Positions 31,497 to 38,996 of a stretch of DNA of 64,000 nt are shown here, piece by piece (position 1 is the stretch's first letter; every line of letters begins with the position of its first letter). Source of the stretch: Nisaea sediminum. GTDB taxonomy: Bacteria; Pseudomonadota; Alphaproteobacteria; Thalassobaculales; Thalassobaculaceae. The stretch is taken from NCBI RefSeq assembly GCF_014904705.1, contig NZ_JACZCQ010000004.1, forward strand, positions 62,001-126,000, in the 5' to 3' direction. A program made the translations under genes and the position numbers. Under the pieces are notes generated by a model. It did no database searches. It was not told the origin of the DNA and was given only the letters and a program-made list of their open reading frames with translations.

Positions 31497-31937
31497 ATGA
31501 ACTACTACAAACTGAGCCGCGCCGATAACCTGCGCGTGATTGAAGCGGGCCCCTTTGTTGCCCGGATCAGCGATCCGGACAACACAGTGATCCGCAATCA
31601 CAGCCTCTATTCCGCCGAGATGCACATCCGCCAGGAATGGAACCGCTATATCGGCACCCTTCTTGTGAACGGAGTGAAAACCATGTTCTCGAACCTGATC
31701 AACCGCCTGCGGATCTCCCGTACGATGGCGGAACTGAACGACCTCGACGACCGCATGCTGGCCGATATCGGCCTCTATCGCAGCGATATCGCCCATGTCG
31801 CCCGCAAGCTGGCCGCGTCCACGACCGAGCCGGTCGCCGCGAAGACGATCATCGCCCCGATGGCCGCCGTCGCCGAAGCCCCGGCGGTTGTTACCGTCAA
31901 GGCCGCGAATACCGACGAGCACCGGGAAGCCGCCTGA
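31497..31937 (+). CDS. DUF1127 domain protein with long N-terminal extension
   Basis: The DUF1127 motif lies at about residues 66-98 (LINRLRISRTMAELNDL and DRMLADIGLYRSDI), followed by an Ala/Pro/Val-rich tail. Small DUF1127 proteins in alphaproteobacteria affect RNA-related metabolism and stress or nutrient responses. Three in-frame starts are possible: ATG 31437 without an RBS, ATG 31497 with GAGGCG upstream (chosen, 146 residues), and ATG 31683 with GGAG nine bases upstream, which would give an 84-residue protein nearer the family norm. Its last 41 bases overlap the end of prmA on the other strand. A perfect-stem terminator follows. Confidence 0.8.
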   Translation: MNYYKLSRADNLRVIEAGPFVARISDPDNTVIRNHSLYSAEMHIRQEWNRYIGTLLVNGVKTMFSNLINRLRISRTMAELNDLDDRMLADIGLYRSDIAHVARKLAASTTEPVAAKTIIAPMAAVAEAPAVVTVKAANTDEHREAA

Positions 31938-32940
31938 TATCCCCCTCCCCAAAGGAGGCTTTCCAAGCTCGAATACCGGCGGTTCCGAACCTTCCTCCCA
32001 TTCGGAACCGCCGAATTTCCCCTAAGTAGATACGTCCCTGCCGGCGCGGGCCTCCGACCGCGCCCTTTTTCTTTTCCAGCCACACCGGCCTCCAGGCGCC
32101 CCAGGGCCATTTGCGCACCAGGCGGAGCCCCTGGCCCCGGTGCGCCGCGACGACCGCGGCGGTTTGATGGAAGAGCAATCCCGACAGCACCGCCATGCCG
32201 CCAGGCTTGAGCTGAAGCGCCAGGTCGGGCGCCATCCGGCACAACGGACGCGCAAGGATATTGGAGAGGATAAGATCGTAGGAGCCCGACGGCTCCCGGG
32301 CGAGGACGTCATAGCCGTTGCCCGCGTCGGCACGGACCCGCGCCGCAACCCGGTTCGCCACCGCATTCTCCCGCGTCGTCGTCACCGAAACGGGATCGAT
32401 ATCGACGGCGCGCACGAGGGCGTCGGGCCAGATCTTCGCCGCCGCCATGCTGAGGATGCCCGAGCCGCAGCCCATATCGAGCACGTTCCGCGGCCGCATC
32501 CGGTGCGACAGCATGCCAATCGCGCGCAGACAGCCTTCGGTCGTTCCGTGCGAGCCGGAGCCAAAGGCCTGCGCCGCATCCACTTCAATCGCGAGAACCG
32601 CTTTCGGCGTCTTGCCACGGAGGTGCGAGCCATGCACCAGGAAGCGCCCGAATTGCATCGCCGGGAAGGATTCCCGATTGAGCCGGATCCAGTCGGTATC
32701 CGGCAAGAGGGCGACCTCCACTTCGGGCAAGGCGTAGCCCTCGACCGCGGCCGCAACCGAGAGCGCGGCAACGATGGCCCGCCGGTCCGGTTCCTCTGTC
32801 GTCACGCCCTTGAGGACCCAGATCCCGCGATCCTCTTCCTCGAATACGGAAATCGCGTCGACGAACGGCTCAAGGACGTCGGAAAGCGGGAGCGCCGCCT
32901 CCGCGGAGGTCTCCAGCGAGACCTGCCAGATTGGTTTCAT
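31897..32940 (-). CDS. prmA: ribosomal protein L11 methyltransferase PrmA, C-terminally extended
   Basis: PrmA trimethylates ribosomal protein L11 with SAM. The N-terminal substrate-recognition domain is followed by the Rossmann domain with VLDMGCGSGILSMAAAK, VRAVDIDPVSV and the SNILARPL motif IV. The family normally ends at about residue 290, here near WRPVWLEKKK, but this frame runs on for roughly 57 basic residues across a terminator hairpin and into the 3' end of the DUF1127 gene. In the next frame a stop occurs at 32022, just after an A5-G-A4-like run. It overlaps the end of uvrD by 4 bp. Confidence 0.9.
   Translation of the reverse strand: MKPIWQVSLETSAEAALPLSDVLEPFVDAISVFEEEDRGIWVLKGVTTEEPDRRAIVAALSVAAAVEGYALPEVEVALLPDTDWIRLNRESFPAMQFGRFLVHGSHLRGKTPKAVLAIEVDAAQAFGSGSHGTTEGCLRAIGMLSHRMRPRNVLDMGCGSGILSMAAAKIWPDALVRAVDIDPVSVTTTRENAVANRVAARVRADAGNGYDVLAREPSGSYDLILSNILARPLCRMAPDLALQLKPGGMAVLSGLLFHQTAAVVAAHRGQGLRLVRKWPWGAWRPVWLEKKKGAVGGPRRQGRIYLGEIRRFRMGGRFGTAGIRAWKASFGEGDIRRLPGARRYSRP
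31977..32017 (+). terminator. terminator after the DUF1127 gene
   Basis: CGGCGGTTCCGAA (31977-31989) pairs perfectly with TTCGGAACCGCCG (32001-32013), then AATTT. It lies inside the open frame of the opposing prmA, which reads straight through it. Confidence 0.75.
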
Positions 32941-35246
32941 GGTTTGCTCACAAAGCTCGCGACGACTTTCTTGCTGCCCGCCTTGTCGAAGGCGATCTGC
33001 AGCTTGTCCCCATCGATGGAGGAGACGGTGCCCATGCCGAATTTCTGGTGGAAGACGCGTTCCCCGACCGAGAAGCCCGACGGCGAAGACCGGTCGACGA
33101 CATAGCCCTTGCCTTCCAGCAGGGGCGGGCCGGCACGGCTTTCGCCCCGGCGCCGACCGTAACCCGGACCGCGTCCCGACTGGGCCGATCCATAGCCGAA
33201 ACCGCCATCACCCCAGAGATCCGCGGAGCCGCCCCCGGCTCCGAACCCGCCGTAGCGCGAGCCCTGGAACCCGGTCTCGCTGGAAATCTCGACATGCTCG
33301 TCCGGCAGTTCCTCGACAAAGCGCGAGGGCACCGCACTCTGCCACATGCCGTGGACGCGGCGGTTCGCGGCGAAACTGATATGCACGCGCTTGCGCGCAC
33401 GCGTCAGTCCGACATAGGCCAGCCGCCGTTCCTCTTCGAGCCCGGCGGCGCCATTCTCGTCCAGCGCCCGCTGGTTCGGAAACATGCCGTCTTCCCAGCC
33501 GGGCAGGAATACGTCGTTGAATTCGAGACCCTTGGCGGCATGCAGGGTCATGATGCTGACCTGCTCCTGGTCCGCACTTTCCGCATTTTCCATCACCAGG
33601 CTGATATGTTCGAGAAAGCCGGCGAGGTTCTCGAATTCCTCCATCGCCCCGCAGAGTTCCTTAAGGTTCTCGAGCCGTCCGGGCGCTTCCGGCGACTTGT
33701 CCTTCTGCCACATCTCGGTATAGCCGGACTCGTCCAGCACGATGCGGGCGAGGTCGCTGTGATCCTCGACCTCGACGAGGGAGCGCCAGCGCTCGAAATT
33801 TTCGATCACCTCCGCGAGCTTGCGCTTCGCCGCCGGTTTCAGCTCGTCGGTCTCGACGATGCGCGCGGCCGCGCGGTAGAGCGACGTACCTTCGTTCCGC
33901 GCGAGGTGATGCACAGCCTGCATGGTGCTGTCGCCGATCCCGCGCTTCGGCTTGTTCACGATCCGCTCGAAGGCGAGATCGTCGTCACGCTGGTTGATCA
34001 CCCGGAGATAGGCCAGCGCGTCGCGGATCTCCATCCGCTCGTAAAACCGTGCGCCGCCAACGACCCTGTAGGGCAGACCGATGGTGAGGAAACGCTCCTC
34101 GAACTCTCGGGTCTGGAAGCCGGCGCGCACCAGCACCGCGATCTCGGAGAGTTTCGCGCCCTTGCGCTGCAGCGCCTCGATCTCCTCGCCGACATAGCGG
34201 GCCTCGGATTCGCCATCCCAGAGCCCGCGGACCTCCAGCTTTTCGCCGTCCGCACCCTCGGTCCAGAGCGTCTTGCCGAGTCGCCCCTCGTTATGGGCGA
34301 TCAGGCCGGACGCCGCCGCAAGGATGCGCGAGGTGGAGCGGTAATTCTGCTCCAGCCTGACGATCCGGGCGCCGGGAAAATCCTTCTCGAATTTCAGGAT
34401 GTTGCCGACCTCGGCGCCGCGCCAGCCGTAGATCGACTGGTCGTCGTCGCCGACGCAGCAGATATTCCGGTTCCTCTGCGCCAGCAGCCGGAGCCAGAGA
34501 TACTGGACGACGTTGGTGTCCTGATATTCATCGACCAGAATGTGGGTGAACTGATCGTGGTACCGCGAGAGCACATCGGGATGGCTCTGGAAGATGTCGA
34601 CGACGAGCAGAAGCAGATCCCCGAAATCCACCGCGTTCAGGATCTTCAGACGCTCCTGGTAAAGCCGATAGATCTCGACCATGCGGCCGCCGGCGAGGTC
34701 GCCCGCTTCGTCCCGTCCGACCTTGTCGGGGGTCAGGCCGCGATCTTTCCAGCGCTGGATCACGCCCATCATCGCGCGCGCCGGCCATTTTTTGTCGTCG
34801 ATATTCGACGCCTGCAGGATCTGTTTCAGCAACCGCTGCTGATCGTCCGCATCAAGGATGGTGAAATCGGGCCGCAGCCCGACGAGTTCGGCATGGCGCC
34901 GCAGGATCTTGGCGCCGAGGGCATGAAAGGTACCGAGCCAGACCTGCTCCGCCATCGGTCCGATCACGGCGGCCACCCGCTCGCGCATCTCCCGCGCCGC
35001 CTTGTTCGTGAAAGTGACCGCGAGCACGTTCCAGGGCCGCGCCGTCCCGGTCGAAATCAGATGCGCGAGACGGGTCGTCAGCACGCGGGTCTTGCCCGTT
35101 CCGGCCCCTGCCAGCACCAGAACCGGGCCGTCCAGGGATCGCACCGCCTCCGCCTGTGGCGTGTTCAGCCCATCGAAATAGGGCTCGGCTCCGGTACCGC
35201 GCGAAAGCGGTTGTTCAGGTTCACTTTCAAAAAACAGATCAGTCAT
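32937..35246 (-). CDS. uvrD: UvrD/PcrA-type superfamily 1 DNA helicase
   Basis: A 769-residue 3'-5' DNA helicase of nucleotide excision repair, mismatch repair and replication restart. It has the Q motif LNTPQAEAV, Walker A LAGAGTGKTRVL, TFTNKAAREM, motif II VDEYQDTN, CVGDDDQSIYGWRGA and VSIMTLHAAKGLEF in the right order. A Gly/Arg-rich linker (about 650-715) leads to a C-terminal Tudor-like fold (VGERVFHQKFGMGTV) that contacts RNA polymerase in relatives. It precedes prmA in the same operon with an ATGA overlap. Confidence 0.95.
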   Translation of the reverse strand: MTDLFFESEPEQPLSRGTGAEPYFDGLNTPQAEAVRSLDGPVLVLAGAGTGKTRVLTTRLAHLISTGTARPWNVLAVTFTNKAAREMRERVAAVIGPMAEQVWLGTFHALGAKILRRHAELVGLRPDFTILDADDQQRLLKQILQASNIDDKKWPARAMMGVIQRWKDRGLTPDKVGRDEAGDLAGGRMVEIYRLYQERLKILNAVDFGDLLLLVVDIFQSHPDVLSRYHDQFTHILVDEYQDTNVVQYLWLRLLAQRNRNICCVGDDDQSIYGWRGAEVGNILKFEKDFPGARIVRLEQNYRSTSRILAAASGLIAHNEGRLGKTLWTEGADGEKLEVRGLWDGESEARYVGEEIEALQRKGAKLSEIAVLVRAGFQTREFEERFLTIGLPYRVVGGARFYERMEIRDALAYLRVINQRDDDLAFERIVNKPKRGIGDSTMQAVHHLARNEGTSLYRAAARIVETDELKPAAKRKLAEVIENFERWRSLVEVEDHSDLARIVLDESGYTEMWQKDKSPEAPGRLENLKELCGAMEEFENLAGFLEHISLVMENAESADQEQVSIMTLHAAKGLEFNDVFLPGWEDGMFPNQRALDENGAAGLEEERRLAYVGLTRARKRVHISFAANRRVHGMWQSAVPSRFVEELPDEHVEISSETGFQGSRYGGFGAGGGSADLWGDGGFGYGSAQSGRGPGYGRRRGESRAGPPLLEGKGYVVDRSSPSGFSVGERVFHQKFGMGTVSSIDGDKLQIAFDKAGSKKVVASFVSKP

Positions 35247-35588
35247 TCAATCCAGCGCACGATCCGAAAGAGCTTGCCAAATGCTTCGCCCTTTAACAAA
35301 GTTTTAGTAAATTAGGCTTTACAGTTCATTTAAATCGAGGTGGTTCCCAGGAATTAAAAAAAACCACCAAGAGCGAATGCCTCGTTCCATTGCCGTAGAC
35401 GCATCTTGCGCTAGCTATATCACAGATGGATCGGGTCTCGCGTTAATACGGTTTCGAATCCGTTGTCGCACCTTTCAAGAGCCGGTCCCAAATGGTCGCG
35501 ACAAACGGTAGACGGGGTGCCACTCCATCACTTGTCCCCAACGGGTGAATGGAAGCACCCCGTCGTCCTTTCAGGCTGCTCTTCCCGC
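35247..35588. other. gene-free stretch with a large inverted repeat
   Basis: There is no convincing gene in these 342 bases. They hold an AT-rich half next to the uvrD start (probable uvrD promoter region, elements not assigned) and a hairpin at 35511-35564. In the hairpin, GACGGGGTGC (35511-35520) and GCACCCCGTC (35555-35564) pair perfectly over 10 bp, with a weaker inner stem. It lies 25 bases downstream of the clc gene stop. It may end that transcript or belong to a small RNA. No T-run follows on either strand. A GGTTCGAATCC-like string near 35452 is not part of a tRNA. Confidence 0.5.
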
Positions 35589-37382
35589 TCAGCGTCCCCG
35601 GCTTTCGCCATGTTCCTCGTCCCGCAGGCGTTCCAGGGCCTGGTTATAGGCACGCATGACGTCGGCCTCGTCGAGCCGCCCGACCAGAACCGGCCAGCCC
35701 GTCTCGCGAACGACCGGAAGCTGCCCGTCGCCACCCGCACCGAACCGGTCCAAGACCGTCCCCAATTCGTCTCCGCCTGCTAGAATCGGGCGCGACCGGT
35801 CGATGACCTCGTCGAGCTTAAATTCTGCCTCCGTGTTGGTTTCGAAAGCATATTTTCCGAGATCGGCCAGAGTTATGCTGCCTTGCAGCCGGTTTTTGCC
35901 ATCGACCACGAAGACAACACCGCCCGCCGCACTCAGCAACGCCTTCCTGACATCCTCCAGTGACGCATCGTCGCGAATCGAGGCCTGGTCGTCCCGCATC
36001 AGATCGGCCACGACTACCCCGCTCAGCACGGCGACGTCGTGGCTGCCGCGCACGGTGATGCCGCGCGCCGCGAGCTGATCGTGGAACAGCGACGGTCCGT
36101 GCAGGGTCCGGGTCAGCAGCGAGGCGATCACCACGGCCACCATGACAGCGATCGTCAGCCGGTAATCGCCCGTCAGCTCCACGATGATGAGCATGGTCGA
36201 GATCGGCGCCCCGAGGACCGCCCCCGAGACGGCCCCCATCCCGACCAGAGTGTAGGCGCCGTGCCCGGATGAGATATCCGGGTTCGGGATCGACGCGATG
36301 ATACCGAAGGCGCCTCCGACCATGGCGCCGATGAAAAGGCTCGGACTGAAGACCCCGCCGCCGAAGCCGAAGCCGAAGGAGATGCCTGTCGCGACGATCT
36401 TGAGCAGCGCCAGCGTGACAAGCATGAGCAGCGCGTAATTCTCGTTCAGCGCGTTATCCATCGCCTCGTAGCCGACACCTAGAATCTCGGGATAGAAGAC
36501 AGCGATTCCGCCGACCGCGAGACCGCCGACGGCCGGCCTGATCCAGAGCGGCAGCCGGGTGAAGTCGGCCACTTTCTGGGAAAACCGGAACACCCGCATG
36601 AAGGCGACCGCGGCGATGGCGGAGGTAATGCCAAGCAGGGCGAAGGCTCCGAACTCGAAGAAGGACGCGATCTCGTGCGGCGGCACGACGAAAGCCGGCA
36701 CGTCGCCGAAATAGGTTCGCGACACCACCGTTCCCGCGACCGAGGCGATGACGATCGGGGCGAAGGCGGTCAGCGCATAGTGCCCGATGACCACCTCGAG
36801 GGCGAAGAAGACGCCGGCGACAGGGGCGTTGAACGATGCCGCAACCGCCGCCGCCACGCCGCAGCCGAGGAGAGTGCGGGACTGCGAGCGGTTGAGCCTG
36901 AACCGGCGCCCGATCCAGCTTGCGATGGTGGCACCGAGATGCACCGCGGGCCCTTCGCGCCCGACAGAAGCGCCTGCGCCGATGGAGGCTGCGCTGACGA
37001 AGGCCGCCCCGAGACCGACCCGCCCGGAGACGCGTCCCGCCCGCAGCGCATTCGCCTCGATCACATCGGCCACGCCCTGTGGCCGGCCGCCGGGCATGAG
37101 ATACCGCACGAACAATCCGATCAGCAGTCCGCCGACGGCCGGCGCCAGCAGCACGTGCCACCAAGCGAGCGCGGCGACTCCGGACGCCACCCGCTCGTGC
37201 TCGAAACCGTAGAAGCCCGTCTGGATAAGGCCGATCAGTTCCCGGAACAGGACGGCGGAAAAGGCCGCGGCGACGCCGATCACGACCGCGAGGCCGGAAA
37301 GCAGCACCTGCTCGTTTCGAAGCACATGGAGCGCTCGTTCACGTCCCTTTGAAATCCACTTTACCGGAAAACCGTCGGACAT
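35589..37382 (-). CDS. CLC-family chloride/proton antiporter with C-terminal CBS domains
   Basis: The product is 597 residues from ATG 37382; a frame extending upstream lies within the thioesterase gene. About ten to twelve membrane helices precede a CBS-domain pair at roughly 445-590 (VADLMRDDQASI and GVVFVVDGKNRLQGSI). The filter motif SVGREGPAVHLGA keeps the gating glutamate, which indicates a Cl-/H+ exchanger, and GGGVFSPSLFIGA is the GxFxP motif. The usual GSGIP is replaced by GGRPQGVADVIEA, so ion preference may differ. It starts 4 bases after the thioesterase stop. Confidence 0.92.
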   Translation of the reverse strand: MSDGFPVKWISKGRERALHVLRNEQVLLSGLAVVIGVAAAFSAVLFRELIGLIQTGFYGFEHERVASGVAALAWWHVLLAPAVGGLLIGLFVRYLMPGGRPQGVADVIEANALRAGRVSGRVGLGAAFVSAASIGAGASVGREGPAVHLGATIASWIGRRFRLNRSQSRTLLGCGVAAAVAASFNAPVAGVFFALEVVIGHYALTAFAPIVIASVAGTVVSRTYFGDVPAFVVPPHEIASFFEFGAFALLGITSAIAAVAFMRVFRFSQKVADFTRLPLWIRPAVGGLAVGGIAVFYPEILGVGYEAMDNALNENYALLMLVTLALLKIVATGISFGFGFGGGVFSPSLFIGAMVGGAFGIIASIPNPDISSGHGAYTLVGMGAVSGAVLGAPISTMLIIVELTGDYRLTIAVMVAVVIASLLTRTLHGPSLFHDQLAARGITVRGSHDVAVLSGVVVADLMRDDQASIRDDASLEDVRKALLSAAGGVVFVVDGKNRLQGSITLADLGKYAFETNTEAEFKLDEVIDRSRPILAGGDELGTVLDRFGAGGDGQLPVVRETGWPVLVGRLDEADVMRAYNQALERLRDEEHGESRGR

Positions 37383-37386
37383 TTCG

Positions 37387-37878
37387 TCACCGCCGCCGGA
37401 TGCCGATCGCGTGTCCGGCGGCGTCTGGCCGCGGCAGCGTTCTATGGAGGTCGTGCAGTTCGGCAATCCGCGACAGCGCGGTAGCCGGAAACGGCGCCGG
37501 ACGGCGCGTCGTAAGGTCCATATGCATGATCATCAGTTCATTGGTCGCGGCGAGATAGCCCGCCCCGGCATGATACATCCGGTGGAACAGGTGCACGCGT
37601 TTCGAATCATGATCGAGAAACTGCGTCGTAAAGCGCAAGCGGTCTCCCGGATGCACCTCGCGGTCATAGGTGACATGCGCCTCCAGAACGAAGACGGAGG
37701 CCTCTTCGGCCTGCCTGTAGGATTCTCCGATGCCCAGATGGTCCAGAACGACGTCGGTCGCCTTGTCGAAGGCAACGACATAGTAGCCCACGTTCATATG
37801 CCCGTTATAGTCGGTCCACTCGGTGGGGACGGTCAGTTCGCCGGAGGCGAAACACTTATTCGAATCAGCCGGTTCCAT
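37387..37878 (-). CDS. acyl-CoA thioesterase, hot-dog fold
   Basis: A 163-residue protein from ATG 37878 (MEPADSNKCF). In-frame ATGs at 37890 and 37920 are alternatives, but the last would overlap the divergent transporter's start. The hot-dog pattern is clear: VPTEWTDYNGHMNVGYYVVAFDKA with the conserved Asp-Tyr-Asn-Gly-His motif, then VLEAHVTYDREVHPGDRL and LFHRMYHA. The family hydrolyses acyl-CoA thioesters, and relatives in carnitine catabolism act on betainyl-CoA. The acyl group here is not known. It is four bases ahead of the CLC gene. Confidence 0.85.
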   Translation of the reverse strand: MEPADSNKCFASGELTVPTEWTDYNGHMNVGYYVVAFDKATDVVLDHLGIGESYRQAEEASVFVLEAHVTYDREVHPGDRLRFTTQFLDHDSKRVHLFHRMYHAGAGYLAATNELMIMHMDLTTRRPAPFPATALSRIAELHDLHRTLPRPDAAGHAIGIRRR

Positions 37879-37937
37879 AGAGGCGACCATACCGGCAATT
37901 CTGCTGTCCTGCCATGGCACAAAAGGAGCGGATCCAG

Positions 37938-38894
37938 GTGAGGCTGCTGCAATATCTCGGACGGCGCGCAGCGCTCGTCATGGCGCTCGGAGTCTTCATC
38001 GGGCTCGCTCTGCCGGATCTCGCGGCCGTGGCGAAGCCGCTGCTCGCGCCGACCGTCATCGTCATGCTGACCCTGGCGATGACCCGGACAGACGCCTCGT
38101 CCCTCGGCCAGACCAGCCGGCGCTTCGGAACCCACCTGGTCGCCATCGCGTGGCTGCTGGTCGCGACTCCTTGCCTGTTCTACCTCGCTCTCACCTGGCT
38201 GGCGGTTCCTTCGGATCTCGCGGTTCCGCTTTTGATCTGGAGCGGCAGCCCGCCGCTGGTCACAGTTCCGGTCATCGCGCTGATCATCGGGCTCGACGCC
38301 GCAGCCGCGCTGTTTCTCATGGTCGTATGCACCTTTGTCTTCCCCTTTATTCTTCCCGGCCTCCTGTTCTGGCTGATCGGAATCGAGGTGGACCTCGGAG
38401 CCGGCGCCCTGACCTTGAGGCTCGCCCTGATGATCGCCGGCTGCGCCATCGCCGCCACCGTGCTCCGGCACAAGCTCGGCCCCACCTTTCTGCGGGAAAA
38501 ATCAGCAATCATCGACGGGATTGCGGTGCTTCTGATGCTGGTCTTCGCCGTGTCCGTGATGGACGGGGTACGGGACTGGCTGGAAAGGGACCCCGGAACG
38601 GTCCTGCTTTATACGGGTGCCGCCTTCGCCGCGAGCATCGCGCTGCAAGTCGCCGGCGGGCTGGCCTTCTTCTGGACCGGGAGACAGAATCAACTTTCCG
38701 TCGCCCTCTGCTCGGGGAACCGCAACATGGCGCTGTTCATGGCCGCGGCCGGACCAGCGCTCGGCCCCGAGGCGTTCCTTTTTTTCGCCGTCGTCCAGTT
38801 TCCCATTTACATCCTTCCGGCGCTGCAGAAGCCGATTTACCGGTATTTTTCCGGCAGAAGGCTCGTATCTCAGGCGGGAAAGACGCATTTGTGA
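37938..38894 (+). CDS. bile acid:sodium symporter (BASS)-like membrane transporter
   Basis: A polytopic protein with about nine to ten hydrophobic helices. GTG 37938 (318 residues) is preferred because AAGGAG lies nine bases before it; ATG 37914 would add eight polar residues without an RBS and crowd the divergent thioesterase start. The segments VIVMLTLAMTRTD and LSVALCSGNRNMALFMAA are like the BASS/arsenite (ACR3)-type fold, where paired crossed helices bind Na+ and substrate. The substrate is not evident; I base the assignment on overall pattern only. It is transcribed divergently from the thioesterase-CLC pair. Confidence 0.7.
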   Translation: MRLLQYLGRRAALVMALGVFIGLALPDLAAVAKPLLAPTVIVMLTLAMTRTDASSLGQTSRRFGTHLVAIAWLLVATPCLFYLALTWLAVPSDLAVPLLIWSGSPPLVTVPVIALIIGLDAAAALFLMVVCTFVFPFILPGLLFWLIGIEVDLGAGALTLRLALMIAGCAIAATVLRHKLGPTFLREKSAIIDGIAVLLMLVFAVSVMDGVRDWLERDPGTVLLYTGAAFAASIALQVAGGLAFFWTGRQNQLSVALCSGNRNMALFMAAAGPALGPEAFLFFAVVQFPIYILPALQKPIYRYFSGRRLVSQAGKTHL

Positions 38895-38996
38895 ACAGGC
38901 TGAACGCCCGTTGTTAACAGAATGGCATAGAATCTGAATTAGATTACATGCCATCTGTCCAACTCCCGTTTCGGGGCAGCGGAAGGAAAAGCGCTT

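Noticed and set aside
35440-35500. Possible tRNA, from a GGTTTCGAATCC string like a T-loop
   Set aside because: No matching acceptor, D or anticodon arms can be folded around it.
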